64,000 nucleotides of DNA from JBDWFY01 sp039976075 (GTDB taxonomy: Bacteria > Pseudomonadota > Alphaproteobacteria > Rhizobiales > Stappiaceae): the NCBI GenBank assembly GCA_039976075.1, contig JBDWFY010000022.1:620001-684000 (forward strand), written 5' to 3'. The notes under the pieces were generated by a model that saw nothing but the letters and a program-made list of their open reading frames with translations, made no database searches and was not told the origin of the DNA. Below, one piece after another: positions 1 through 8,093 of the stretch (the first letter of the stretch is position 1; every line of letters starts with the position of its first letter). The position numbers and the translations under genes were made by a program.

Positions 1-135
1 AATGACCCACGTTGGCAGCGCCACCAGCAGTGACACACCGATGATCGCGAGCAGACCGGGTATCTTGTTTTGTATATTTATGGGGATCCGCTTCAACAGC
101 GATCCGGGGGAAAAAGAATGCGGTTTACGTATCAT
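1..135 (-). CDS. Membrane protein, N-terminal fragment (cut by window edge)
   Basis: The first 45 codons of a minus-strand gene run off the left edge. ATG lies at 135-133, preceded by a good ribosome-binding site (GGAAGG, about 5 nt upstream). The peptide begins MIRKPHSFSPGSLLKRIP, a basic hydrophilic leader, and then enters a hydrophobic stretch from about residue 26 (PGLLAIIGVSLLVALPTWVI) that looks like a first transmembrane segment. The family cannot be recognised from this fragment. It may be an inner-membrane transporter or sensor. Confidence is for a real gene start, not for function. Confidence 0.55.
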   Translation of the reverse strand, partial: MIRKPHSFSPGSLLKRIPINIQNKIPGLLAIIGVSLLVALPTWVI

Positions 136-354
136 CGCTGCCTTCCGGCCAATGTGACGGTTTTAGCACAAACACACCGCAGTCTTTCCCCCGAAAGGAC
201 TGGCGGTGGCTTGCTTGGCGTGAGTGGGAAACTGTCCACTCAGACGATCAAACCTTGGCAACGGATTCGGGCATCCCCGCGACCGAGTTGTGTCGATTTG
301 GTGGGCAGTGAAAAATGAGTTGCCGACTGGGCGAGCGTTTACAAACTCGCCTGT

Positions 355-972
355 TTAGGGATGCCACTCGATGTCGACATGGCCTTTCACCGTGCGAACG
401 CGATCCAGCCATCGGCCAATCTCAGGATAGCGGGTCATGTCAAAACCCCCTTCGTCAGCAACATGCGTGTAGGCATAGAGTGCGATATCTGCGATCGAAT
501 ACTGATTATCGACGAAAAACGATTTACCTTTCAGATGGTTGTCCATCTGTTCCAGTGCGGCATGTCCCTTTTGATGCCAGTCTGGAAACTGAGTCGCGTG
601 TGTTTGCCTTCCTTCCGGCTCCAGCGACCACCAGCGCCGTGCAACGGCAATGTAGGGTTCATGCGAATATTGCTCCCAGAAAAGCCACTGCATGACCTGA
701 GCATAAAGGTAAGGGTCACTCGGCAGGAACGCGGAGCCATGCGCCAAAAAGACAAGCATGGCATTTGATTCAAACAGCGCACGGCCGTCGTCGAGCACCA
801 GGGCAGGTACTTTACCATGGGGATTGATTGCTAAAAACGCGGATGTTCGTGTTTCTCCGGTCAGGGAATTGACGGGCTGTATGTCGAAATCCATCCCCAA
901 TTGCGCCATCAGTAAACGCGGTTTGTAGCAATTGCCCGAGTTCTGCATGGAATAGAGGATGGGGATCGGCAT
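355..972 (-). CDS. Glutathione S-transferase family protein
   Basis: A 205-residue protein of normal GST length, a cytosolic enzyme that conjugates or reduces substrates with glutathione. The N-terminal thioredoxin fold carries the cis-Pro motif HGKVPAL (Pro56) and the glutathione-binding turn FESNAM (residues 67-72). The helical domain carries the N-cap/hydrophobic-staple motif SIADIALYAY near residue 160. A longer reading frame reaches 1017, but homology begins at MPIPILYS, so I use ATG 972. A short inverted repeat (330-334 with 347-351) lies just after the stop and may help end transcription. The gene stands alone; the next gene, aatA, is divergent. The substrate cannot be told from sequence. 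Confidence 0.85.
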   Translation of the reverse strand: MPIPILYSMQNSGNCYKPRLLMAQLGMDFDIQPVNSLTGETRTSAFLAINPHGKVPALVLDDGRALFESNAMLVFLAHGSAFLPSDPYLYAQVMQWLFWEQYSHEPYIAVARRWWSLEPEGRQTHATQFPDWHQKGHAALEQMDNHLKGKSFFVDNQYSIADIALYAYTHVADEGGFDMTRYPEIGRWLDRVRTVKGHVDIEWHP

Positions 973-1384
973 GATGCACTCTCGCGAACTGGTCTGGGAA
1001 CGCACCACCCTGACCATCCAGCGACGCGCTGTCTATTGAATAGCTGTTTGGTTTCGCTTCACCAAAATTGATGGGTTCCAATAGTGAATTGGAGCCTGCG
1101 ATTGAAGATTCGAACGCTACCGGCACGGAAATATAGATAAAGGTGCAAATTTATCCTGCATGGCGCTTGCACAAGGCGCGTGTGCGCACTAGAGCATACT
1201 CCGTTCAATGAGAACCAGTCGAACAACAAGACTAAGCTCCGGCCCCTAATTCTGGAGTGATTCCCAATCATTCAGGTGGGTCCATCTGAAGGGAAAACGC
1301 TCTAGGCTCGCGTTTCTTGCGTGGGCTTCCTGTTGAAGTGGCTGGTGTATTGTAACCTGACACAACCCCTGAATGGAGGGCGTT
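973..1384. other. Intergenic region between divergent GST and aatA
   Basis: About 410 bases without a convincing gene. The left part (to about 1150) should hold the GST promoter and the right part (1310-1384) the aatA promoter. I could not pick out confident -35/-10 boxes. The middle holds a 117-bp element with inverted ends, listed separately. Confidence 0.5.
1189..1305. repeat. 117-bp intergenic element with CTAGAGC...GCTCTAG ends
   Basis: The element starts CTAGAGC (1189-1195) and ends with its exact reverse complement GCTCTAG (1299-1305). Inside lies a near-perfect hairpin, TTCAGGTGG/CCATCTGAA (1271-1290, one mismatch). It has no coding capacity. The shape (short AGAGC-type terminal inverted repeats plus internal hairpin, between genes) resembles the small non-autonomous intergenic repeats common in Rhizobiales. 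Copy number cannot be judged here; weak partial resemblances occur at 3507-3546 and 7577-7628. Confidence 0.45.
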
Positions 1385-2584
1385 ATGGGCTTTATCGCCG
1401 ACTCGCTAGCTCGTGTTCAACCTTCGGCAACCATTGCCGTTACCAATAAAGCGCGCGAATTGAAGGCAGCCGGCCGGGACGTGATTGGTCTTGGTGCTGG
1501 TGAACCGGATTTCGACACGCCGGAAAACATCAAACAGGCCGCGATTGCTGCGATCAACGAAGGCAGGACGAAATATACGGCGGTTGACGGTATCCCCGAG
1601 TTGAAAGCAGCGATCGTTGCGAAGTTCAAGCGGGAAAACGGTATCGAGTACGCACCCAATCAGATTTCAGTTGGCACAGGTGGCAAGCAGGTTCTCTTTA
1701 ACGCGCTGGCGGCGACCCTTAATCCCGGCGATGAAGTCGTTATTCCGACGCCCTATTGGGTCAGTTATCCTGATATGGCGCTGTTGGCGGGTGGAGAGCC
1801 GGTGATTCTTGAGGCTGATCCGAATACGTTCAAGATAACCCCGGAAGGTCTCGCCGCGTCGATTTCACCAAAGACAAAATGGCTGATCTTTAATTCTCCT
1901 TCAAACCCATCCGGTGCCGCTTACACCCGTTCGGAAATTCGTGCGCTCGCCGATGTCCTGCTTGAGCATCCCCATGTCTGGGTGCTGACGGATGACATGT
2001 ATGAGCATCTCGTCTACGACGATTTCGAGTTCACCACCATGGCGCAGGTTGAGCCGAAACTGCTTGAGCGGACGCTGACGGTCAATGGCGTATCCAAGGC
2101 TTATGCGATGACCGGCTGGCGGATCGGATATGCAGGCGGCCCGGCTGAGCTGATCAAGGCCATGGCAAAAATTCAGTCGCAATCAACGTCAAATCCCTGT
2201 TCCATTGCGCAGTGGGCGGCGGTTGAGGCGCTGAACGGTACACAGGACTTCATTCCGCAGAACAATGAGATATTCAAGGGTCGGCGCGATCTTGTGATTT
2301 CCATGCTCAATCAGACCAAAGGTCTGAAATGCCCCGTTCCGGAAGGGGCCTTTTATGTGTTCCCGTCCTGCGCCGGCACCATCGGCAAGACAGCTCCATC
2401 TGGAAAAGTCATCGAAACGGACGCTGACTTTGTTACCGAACTGCTGGAAAGCGAGGGTGTCGCCGTTGTTCACGGCTCTGCGTTCGGACTGGGACCGAAT
2501 TTCCGTATTTCCTATGCAACGTCGACAGAGGCGCTGACGGAAGCCTGCACGCGCATTCAACGCTTTTGCGGTAATCTGAAATAG
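1385..2584 (+). CDS. aatA: Aspartate aminotransferase (class I PLP-dependent)
   Basis: A 399-residue class I/II aminotransferase. It reversibly transfers the amino group between aspartate and 2-oxoglutarate in the cytoplasm. Visible landmarks are the N-terminal GAGEPDFDTP, the substrate-binding loop SNPSNPSGA, and the PLP-binding lysine in SKAYAMTGWRIGYAGG (Lys238). The ATG at 1385 (MGFIADSLARVQPS) is chosen because GGAGGG lies 4-5 nt upstream; an in-frame ATG at 1373 overlaps that ribosome-binding site. A terminator follows at 2614-2645, so it is probably transcribed alone. The exact keto-acid preference (aspartate versus aromatic or prephenate) is inferred from family resemblance. Confidence 0.93.
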   Translation: MGFIADSLARVQPSATIAVTNKARELKAAGRDVIGLGAGEPDFDTPENIKQAAIAAINEGRTKYTAVDGIPELKAAIVAKFKRENGIEYAPNQISVGTGGKQVLFNALAATLNPGDEVVIPTPYWVSYPDMALLAGGEPVILEADPNTFKITPEGLAASISPKTKWLIFNSPSNPSGAAYTRSEIRALADVLLEHPHVWVLTDDMYEHLVYDDFEFTTMAQVEPKLLERTLTVNGVSKAYAMTGWRIGYAGGPAELIKAMAKIQSQSTSNPCSIAQWAAVEALNGTQDFIPQNNEIFKGRRDLVISMLNQTKGLKCPVPEGAFYVFPSCAGTIGKTAPSGKVIETDADFVTELLESEGVAVVHGSAFGLGPNFRISYATSTEALTEACTRIQRFCGNLK

Positions 2585-2613
2585 AAGCAAATACGGATCA
2601 TTGAGTATCCAGA

Positions 2614-2645
2614 AAATGCCGCGATCTCGATTGCGGCATTTTTTT
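2614..2645 (+). terminator. Rho-independent terminator after aatA
   Basis: A perfect 9-bp stem, AAATGCCGC (2614-2622) pairing with GCGGCATTT (2633-2641), is followed by a run of T. It lies about 30 nt after the aatA stop. Confidence 0.9.
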
Positions 2646-2826
2646 GTGGCGAATTGGATAATACTTCTTACCTCAGGGGGAAGATGACCACATTTCGCTC
2701 CGTCGGGTCATCTTTTCAGAAGAAAAAATCGACCGTCTCGACGCTGTTCTTGTCAAAATCGAAATGTTTGGACAAGGAACGGATGGATCCGGCGATCAGA
2801 TGGATCGAATTCAAGGAAGTAAGAGT

Positions 2827-3303
2827 ATGAAACGTAGTCTTGTAATCGGACTTGTTGCCGCCCTCGGCGTATCATCATTTGCGACGGCTGCCATTGCAGC
2901 GCCGAAACTCAAAATAGGTGTTCTTCGCTGCGATGTTGACGGCGGCACGGGATTTGTTCTGGGATCATCCAAAAAACTCTCATGTGTCTATACACCGGCG
3001 GGAAATGGACCGATCGGGACGTATACGGGTCGAATCAACAAATTTGGGCTGGATATTGGCAGAACGCGGGCGTCGCAACTGGTGTGGGGCGTCCTCGCAC
3101 CCAGTAAGAATGTCGGTCCGGAGGCTTTGGCCGGCGAATATGGCGGCGTTTCGGTCGAAGCAACCGCCGGAGTGGGACTCGGTGCAAACGTTATGATCGG
3201 GGGGTTTCAAAAATCCATTGCACTACAACCTGTTAGCTTGCAAACCCAACAGGGGATCGACATTGCTGCCGGTATTTCTTCGCTGACATTGACGGCGCAA
3301 TGA
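2827..3303 (+). CDS. Secreted DUF992 family protein
   Basis: A 158-residue protein beginning MKRSLVIGLVAALGVSSF with a typical Sec signal peptide, likely cleaved after ...ATAAIAA near residue 25. The mature part begins with LKIGVLRCDVDGG and contains SKKLSCVYTP, giving two conserved cysteines that could form a disulfide. Gly- and Val-rich segments follow (GEYGGVSVEATAGVGLGANV). This matches DUF992, small periplasmic or outer-membrane-associated proteins of alphaproteobacteria with no known function. The start at 2827 is preferred over an in-frame upstream ATG because it begins the signal peptide and has AAGGAAG upstream. The gene stands alone. Confidence 0.85.
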   Translation: MKRSLVIGLVAALGVSSFATAAIAAPKLKIGVLRCDVDGGTGFVLGSSKKLSCVYTPAGNGPIGTYTGRINKFGLDIGRTRASQLVWGVLAPSKNVGPEALAGEYGGVSVEATAGVGLGANVMIGGFQKSIALQPVSLQTQQGIDIAAGISSLTLTAQ

Positions 3304-3506
3304 TTAGTCGTGAGCCACCGCAAATGTGGCAAAAATACCCCAAAAATTTCTAAACTGCCCCAGCGTTAGTAATTTTGGCAAAGGAGCATTGATTGCACGT
3401 TTTCTGCGTGCTTCTATGCGGCTAGTTAATGGTTTGTTAACCATAGCGTAGCCCCGGGAAAGTTGAATGACTTTTCCAACAAGGATACGCGAACACACAA
3501 TAACTG

Positions 3507-3546
3507 AGAGCATTTTTCGCGATTTAAAAATCGTAAAAAGTGCTCT
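3507..3546. repeat. 40-bp imperfect palindrome, AGAGCA...TGCTCT
   Basis: The left arm (3507-3526) and the reverse complement of the right arm (3527-3546) agree at 16 of 20 positions. The core CGATTT/AAATCG and outer AGAGCA/TGCTCT arms are exact. It is AT-rich, has no T-run on either side, and sits between genes. The AGAGC ends recall the element at 1189-1305. It could be a small interspersed repeat or a protein-binding palindrome. Confidence 0.4.
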
Positions 3547-3847
3547 GAATGGATCATCGGTTTGCGAACGATGCTTTTCCAACATGCAGCGACAGCATTG
3601 GCTGGGGGGCTAATACTGAGCGGTGCGTTTAGGATCGAAAGCGCAGTTGAGATACCTGATCTGCTGACTGTCTCGTTTGGCAGCGTCGCCTGAGGAAACT
3701 CGGGACACGGAGTCAAACGGTTATCGGGGCGCTGGGGCGGACCCTGGACGGAGGCGGATTGTTCCTGCAGGCGTTACCCTGCAACGGATGGTATTTTGAA
3801 ATGTCATTTGGCATTTTGACAACAAAACCATAGATGGTCCATTTATA

Positions 3848-3892
3848 GGCGGAGTTGCATAGCTAAATATGCAGCTCCGCCTTCTTCTTTTT
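3848..3892 (+). terminator. Strong terminator-like hairpin without an upstream gene
   Basis: GGCGGAGTTGCATA (3848-3861) pairs with TATGCAGCTCCGCC (3868-3881) with one G-T wobble and a 6-nt loop, followed by TTCTTCTTTTT. This is as good as any terminator in the window. The nearest upstream plus-strand gene ends more than 540 bp away, which suggests an unannotated transcript ends here. Confidence 0.7.
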
Positions 3893-4296
3893 GGCCTGCA
3901 CTTACATTTTTCAGAGTTTTTTCTGGTTGGCAACGGACTTCAGGGGCGTTGATCACCGAATGATTGACGGTGGGGTTGGGATCGTTCGATTCCGGTATTT
4001 AGGACACCAAACGGACAGGGCAGTTTGGCTAAAGTCTTCAACTTGCTGGTGTTATTATCTTGTCATTCAAAGAATATTTCTGAGCAATCGATCTGCGCTT
4101 CCTCCGGGCAACAAAAAATATTGCTGTGCCAGTCTGGATAGTCTTGCCATCAGGGCTTCCGCCTGAGACGATAATAGGTGACCAGCCTGAGAAAAAGCCG
4201 GAATTGGGCACCGAAAGGCCGGTCTTGCGGCGGAGGCAAACGACAACGTCTTGGCTAAATTTCGAGGTGAACATAACAGGAACAAGGAGTAAAAAA

Positions 4297-6366
4297 ATGG
4301 GCGATGACCATGGAGGAAGAGCCGACGGCAGAGAAGCTGGGCCCCGGTGCATAGCGCTGGTCGGACCGTTTGGAAGCGGAAAAACAACGCTTCTTGAATC
4401 GGTACTGGCGCGCACGGGGGCCATAGTCAGGCAAGGAAGTGTCAACCAGGGCAACACGGTCGGCGATGCCTCGCCGGAAGCTCGCGCCCACAGTATGAGC
4501 GTGGAGGCCAATGTTGCCAGCGCCGATTATCTGGATGACCGATACACATTCATAGACTGTCCCGGATCGGTCGAATTTCTCAGCGAAGCCAACGGCTCGC
4601 TTGCCGGGATCGATTTGGCGATCGTTGTGGCGGAGGCCGACGACAAGAAGCTGCCGGCATTGCAGGTCATCATCAAATCGCTTGAAGATCGCAGCATCCC
4701 TCATCTTCTTTTTATCAATAAAATAGACAAGTTTCAGGGCAGTATTCGGGAACTGCTGAAGGCATTTCAGCCTGTATCTTCCGTGCCGCTAATTGCCCGC
4801 CAGATCCCGATCTGGAAAAATGGTATTGCCACGGGATTCATCGATCTGGCGCTCGAGCGTGCCTATGTCTACAAAGAACACGCAACAAGTGAAGTTATTG
4901 ACATTCCAGGTGAAGAAAAGGCTCGTGAGGTCGAAGCCCGATTTGAAATGCTGGAACGAATTGCCGACTATGATGATGTGCTCATGGAGCAGCTGCTCGA
5001 GGACATTGATCCCGAGCGGGACCTGGTTTTCGAAGATTTGGTCAAGGAAATGCAAACCGGCGATATATGTCCGGTTTTCATCGGGTCTGCTGAGCATGGC
5101 AACGGTGTGTGGCGGCTGCTCAAAGCACTGCGGCACGAAGCACCGACAATAACGCACACGCGCAAACGGTTAGGTCTGCCAGAAGATGAGGCGTCCTCCC
5201 GGCTGCAGGTCCTGAAAACGTTTCACACGGCCCACGGCGGAAAACTGTCGGTCGTTCGGGTGCTATCCGGTGAGGTGTCCGAAGGAGCCACCATTACACG
5301 CCCTGATGGATCTCAGGCACGCGTGTCCGGTGTTCTGGACCTTATGGGACAGCAAGGAAAAAAACGCGGCCTGGCGGTTGCCGGTGAGACAGTTGCGCTC
5401 AACAAGCTTGAGGGTGTCCTCACCGGTGAGACATTGACTGGGGATGGTGAACCGGTAGCAAACCTGCAGGAACCGGACATTCCCGCTCCTGTCATTGCAT
5501 TTCGAGTTGAACCGAAAGAACGCAAGGACGAAGTAAAGCTTTCTGCTGCTCTGCACCGCTGTGTAGAAGAAGATCCATCGCTTTCTGTCAGTCACAATCA
5601 GGATACCGGCGAAACCCTGCTTCAAGGGCAGGGGGAGATGCACCTGCGTGTCACCCTTGAACGGTTGACAGGCAAATACGGGATTTCAACCCACACCGGC
5701 ACGCCGACATTGCCCTATAAGGAGACGATTCAAGGGTCGATCAGCATTCGAGGCAAACATAAGAAACAAAGCGGTGGACACGGCCAGTTTGGCGATGTCG
5801 TGCTGGATATCAGGCCTATTGGGAGGGGAGAGGGCTTCGCGTTCACCGACACGATTACCGGCGGCGATGTCCCCAAACAGTATATTCCCTCGGTGCGTGA
5901 GGGAATTCGTGACTTTCTCCGAGAAGGGCCACTTGGTTTTCCGGTTGTAGATATCGCAGTCAATTTATCAGACGGATCCTATCACTCGGTCGATTCCTCG
6001 GATCAGGCCTTTCGTATGGCAGGACAGATTGCCATGAGAGAAGGAATGCCTCAGTGCAGTCCTGTTCTGCTTGAACCAATGTGTAATGTGGAGGTCTTTT
6101 GTCCGAACGATGCGACTGCTCGAATAAACGCGATTGTTTCAGGCAGGCGAGGGCAAATTCTGGGATTTGATGCCCGACCCGGATGGGAGGGCTGGGATGT
6201 AGTCAATGCCATTATGCCGGAATCCGAGCTGCAGGATCTCATCATTGAGCTACGCTCTGCCAGTGCCGGTGTTGCAACGTTCCGGCAGTCCTTCGATCAC
6301 CTTGCTGAGGTGGCCGGAAAACAAGCAGATCTGGTTCTGCAAAAACTTGGGCGGCAAGCCGCTTAA
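4297..6366 (+). CDS. EF-G-like translational GTPase (EF-G2/FusA2 type)
   Basis: A 689-residue homologue of elongation factor G with the full domain order: GTPase, domain II, then domains III-V. The P-loop reads GPFGSGKT (23-30) instead of the usual AHIDAGKT, and the G4 motif NKID is intact (141-144). The G3 motif reads DCPGS (87-91) where EF-G has DTPGH, so the catalytic His is replaced by Ser91; the switch I RERGIT-type motif is also lost (EARAHSMS). These changes are typical of the EF-G-like second copies in actinobacteria and alphaproteobacteria, whose role is unclear. The start at 4297 has AAGGAG 7 nt upstream; an in-frame ATG at 4126 adds a non-homologous leader. It is monocistronic, with a terminator at 6412-6442. 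Confidence 0.88.
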   Translation: MGDDHGGRADGREAGPRCIALVGPFGSGKTTLLESVLARTGAIVRQGSVNQGNTVGDASPEARAHSMSVEANVASADYLDDRYTFIDCPGSVEFLSEANGSLAGIDLAIVVAEADDKKLPALQVIIKSLEDRSIPHLLFINKIDKFQGSIRELLKAFQPVSSVPLIARQIPIWKNGIATGFIDLALERAYVYKEHATSEVIDIPGEEKAREVEARFEMLERIADYDDVLMEQLLEDIDPERDLVFEDLVKEMQTGDICPVFIGSAEHGNGVWRLLKALRHEAPTITHTRKRLGLPEDEASSRLQVLKTFHTAHGGKLSVVRVLSGEVSEGATITRPDGSQARVSGVLDLMGQQGKKRGLAVAGETVALNKLEGVLTGETLTGDGEPVANLQEPDIPAPVIAFRVEPKERKDEVKLSAALHRCVEEDPSLSVSHNQDTGETLLQGQGEMHLRVTLERLTGKYGISTHTGTPTLPYKETIQGSISIRGKHKKQSGGHGQFGDVVLDIRPIGRGEGFAFTDTITGGDVPKQYIPSVREGIRDFLREGPLGFPVVDIAVNLSDGSYHSVDSSDQAFRMAGQIAMREGMPQCSPVLLEPMCNVEVFCPNDATARINAIVSGRRGQILGFDARPGWEGWDVVNAIMPESELQDLIIELRSASAGVATFRQSFDHLAEVAGKQADLVLQKLGRQAA

Positions 6367-6411
6367 GCCGTCTCGTTTCTGGTAATTCACGAGATGTGGT
6401 CCAACGCATCA

Positions 6412-6442
6412 GGGCAGCCGGTAAATCGGCTGCCCTTTTTTT
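6412..6442 (+). terminator. Rho-independent terminator after the EF-G-like gene
   Basis: The 9-bp stem GGGCAGCCG (6412-6420) pairs with CGGCTGCCC (6427-6435), with loop GTAAAT and seven T. Confidence 0.93.
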
Positions 6443-6618
6443 CTGACGGAACGTTGATTTGCCGTGATTTCTCTTTTGCAATACATCAAAAGCAACGATT
6501 CTGGGGTGCACTGTTTGGTTTGAACCATTCGAGGCAGTCCGACGTAATAAAAAAACGCGCGTAAGACTACCCGAAAGCACTGTGCATATTCGGCAGTACG
6601 CACCAAGGAGAAAGCACG

Positions 6619-7575
6619 ATGAATGTCATCCATCGTAAGAGTTGGGAAATTCCTGAAAATCAGGCGACGCCAGAAAGTATCTTCTTCAATCGGCGACAGT
6701 TTCTCGTCTCAACGGGTATGACGATCGGTGCCGCGGCTATTCCCGCTGGAGCATTCGCCGCCGAAGGCGACCCGACAGCAGATCTCTATCCCGCAACCCG
6801 CAATGAAGCGTATGTGCTTGATCGCGATGTGACGCCGGAAGAGATTAGTTCCACCTATAACAACTTTTACGAATTTGGGTCGCACAAGCGAATATCCGAT
6901 CGTGCGCAGGCTCTCAAACTTCGCCCTTGGCAGGTAAAAATTGATGGCCTTGTCGAGAAAGAGCAGACACTCGATATCGATACGCTCATTCGCAAAATGT
7001 CGTTGGAAGAGCGCCTCTACCGTCACCGGTGTGTTGAAGCCTGGTCGATGGCTGTGCCCTGGACAGGTTTTGCGTTGTCCGAACTGGTCGCGCTGGCAAA
7101 GCCGACATCGGATGCGAAGTATCTGCGATTTGAAACCTTCAACGATCCTGATGTCGCTGCCGGCCAACGCCAGAACTGGTACCCGTGGCCTTATGTGGAG
7201 GGCGTGACAATGGCGGAGGCGATGAACGATCTTTCATTCATGGTCACCGGCGTTTATGGCAAACCTCTGGCAAAGCAATTTGGGGCACCGATGCGGCTGG
7301 CACTGCCCTGGAAGTATGGGTTCAAGTCGATCAAATCGATTGTGCGCATCAGCTTTACCGATAAGAAACCGAGCAGTTTCTGGGAAGCAATTCTGCCTGA
7401 TGAGTATGGTTTCTGGGCGAATGTTAATCCGGAAGTTGACCATCCTCGCTGGAGCCAGGCAAGAGAAACCGTGCTTCATACCGGAGAAAAGGTGCCCACG
7501 CTGCTTTACAACGGCTACGCGGACCAGGTTGCGAGCCTATACCAGGGCCTGGAAAACGAAACGCTGTTTCGCTGA
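6619..7575 (+). CDS. msrP: Protein-methionine-sulfoxide reductase catalytic subunit MsrP
   Basis: A 318-residue periplasmic molybdoenzyme (YedY/MsrP) of the sulfite oxidase fold that reduces oxidised methionine in envelope proteins. The N-terminus carries a twin-arginine signal, NRRQFLVSTG (RR at 25-26), ending near AGAFAAEG (about residue 49). The molybdopterin-ligating cysteine is Cys138 in YRHRCVEAWSMAVPW, a hallmark of the family. The start has AAGGAG at ideal spacing. The partner haem membrane subunit MsrQ normally lies directly downstream, but the next 500 bases have no such gene. Electrons must come from an msrQ elsewhere or another donor. Confidence 0.93.
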   Translation: MNVIHRKSWEIPENQATPESIFFNRRQFLVSTGMTIGAAAIPAGAFAAEGDPTADLYPATRNEAYVLDRDVTPEEISSTYNNFYEFGSHKRISDRAQALKLRPWQVKIDGLVEKEQTLDIDTLIRKMSLEERLYRHRCVEAWSMAVPWTGFALSELVALAKPTSDAKYLRFETFNDPDVAAGQRQNWYPWPYVEGVTMAEAMNDLSFMVTGVYGKPLAKQFGAPMRLALPWKYGFKSIKSIVRISFTDKKPSSFWEAILPDEYGFWANVNPEVDHPRWSQARETVLHTGEKVPTLLYNGYADQVASLYQGLENETLFR

Positions 7576-8093
7576 ACTAGAGCGTAGTAAGATGGGCGAA
7601 ATTCTTTTTACTCAGATGTCACCATCTGGGCCAAATGCGCTTTATGTTCAGTAACCCGTGTCGTGTTTTGAAAGTGTTTGTAGCGCGCAAAAAAAGAAAG
7701 CCGGGCTAAGGCCCGGCTAAAGTTTTTCAATTGCAACGCCTCTTGAGCGATACAATCACCTTCCAGAGGGGAACAGCTGGAAGCGGAGCGCATGCCTTTG
7801 GGAGGAGGAAGATCAGCCTGCGCCCGCTCAGCTGTTAATCAATATGCTGTGCCCATAGTGATTAAACAAGAAGCAACGTGGCATTGCTGATATGCACAAA
7901 ATGCAGAGCTTCTGCCTATTTAATAGACAAGCCTTTGTTTAATATAGGATTTTTAGTGTGAAATTTTGATCAGATCTGCACTGCTGACACTCATTGACAG
8001 CGAAAAGCCTGAAAAAGGTGGAGGGCTTGCGACGCTCTTCATCAGCATTTTTATGCTCGCGGTTTGCCACCGATTGCGTTTCACTGTTGAGTA
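7576..8093. other. Intergenic region between msrP and the LysR gene
   Basis: About 520 bases with no credible protein gene and no msrQ. It contains CTAGAGCG (7577-7584) followed by a CAGATG/CATCTG hairpin (7613-7628), loosely like the 1189-1305 element, and a strong hairpin at 7699-7718. A longer-range pairing (GAACAGCTG near 7770, CAGCTGTT near 7828) hints at further RNA structure between about 7690 and 7860. Confidence 0.4.
7699..7718. terminator. Bidirectional terminator hairpin between convergent genes
   Basis: AGCCGGGC (7699-7706), loop TAAG, GCCCGGCT (7711-7718). On the minus strand it is followed by TTTCTTTTTTT, an excellent tail for transcripts arriving from the LysR side. On the plus strand AAAGTTTTT gives a weaker tail for msrP. 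Confidence 0.75.

Larger units (their letters stand above)
3304..4296. other. Long non-coding stretch (about 990 bp)
   Basis: No open reading frame here looks like a protein. It holds a 40-bp near-palindrome (3507-3546) and a strong terminator-like hairpin (3848-3892) that no gene explains. A 40-codon frame at about 3570-3689 (MLFQHAATALAGG...) has no ribosome-binding site and is not called. The last 150 bases should contain the promoter and leader of the EF-G-like gene. A small RNA ending at about 3892 is possible. Confidence 0.5.

Noticed and set aside
3570..3689. 40-codon frame MLFQHAATALAGG... in the long intergenic region
   Set aside because: It has no ribosome-binding site, no homology and no supporting context.
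3690..3715. GAGGAAACTCGGGACAC, reminiscent of the RNase P RNA GAGGAAAGTCC motif
   Set aside because: The match is partial, and the surrounding sequence is too short and lacks the other conserved RNase P RNA parts.
7690..7860. 6S or SRP RNA in the msrP-lsrB gap
   Set aside because: Some pairing is possible, but the signature sequences of these RNAs are absent.
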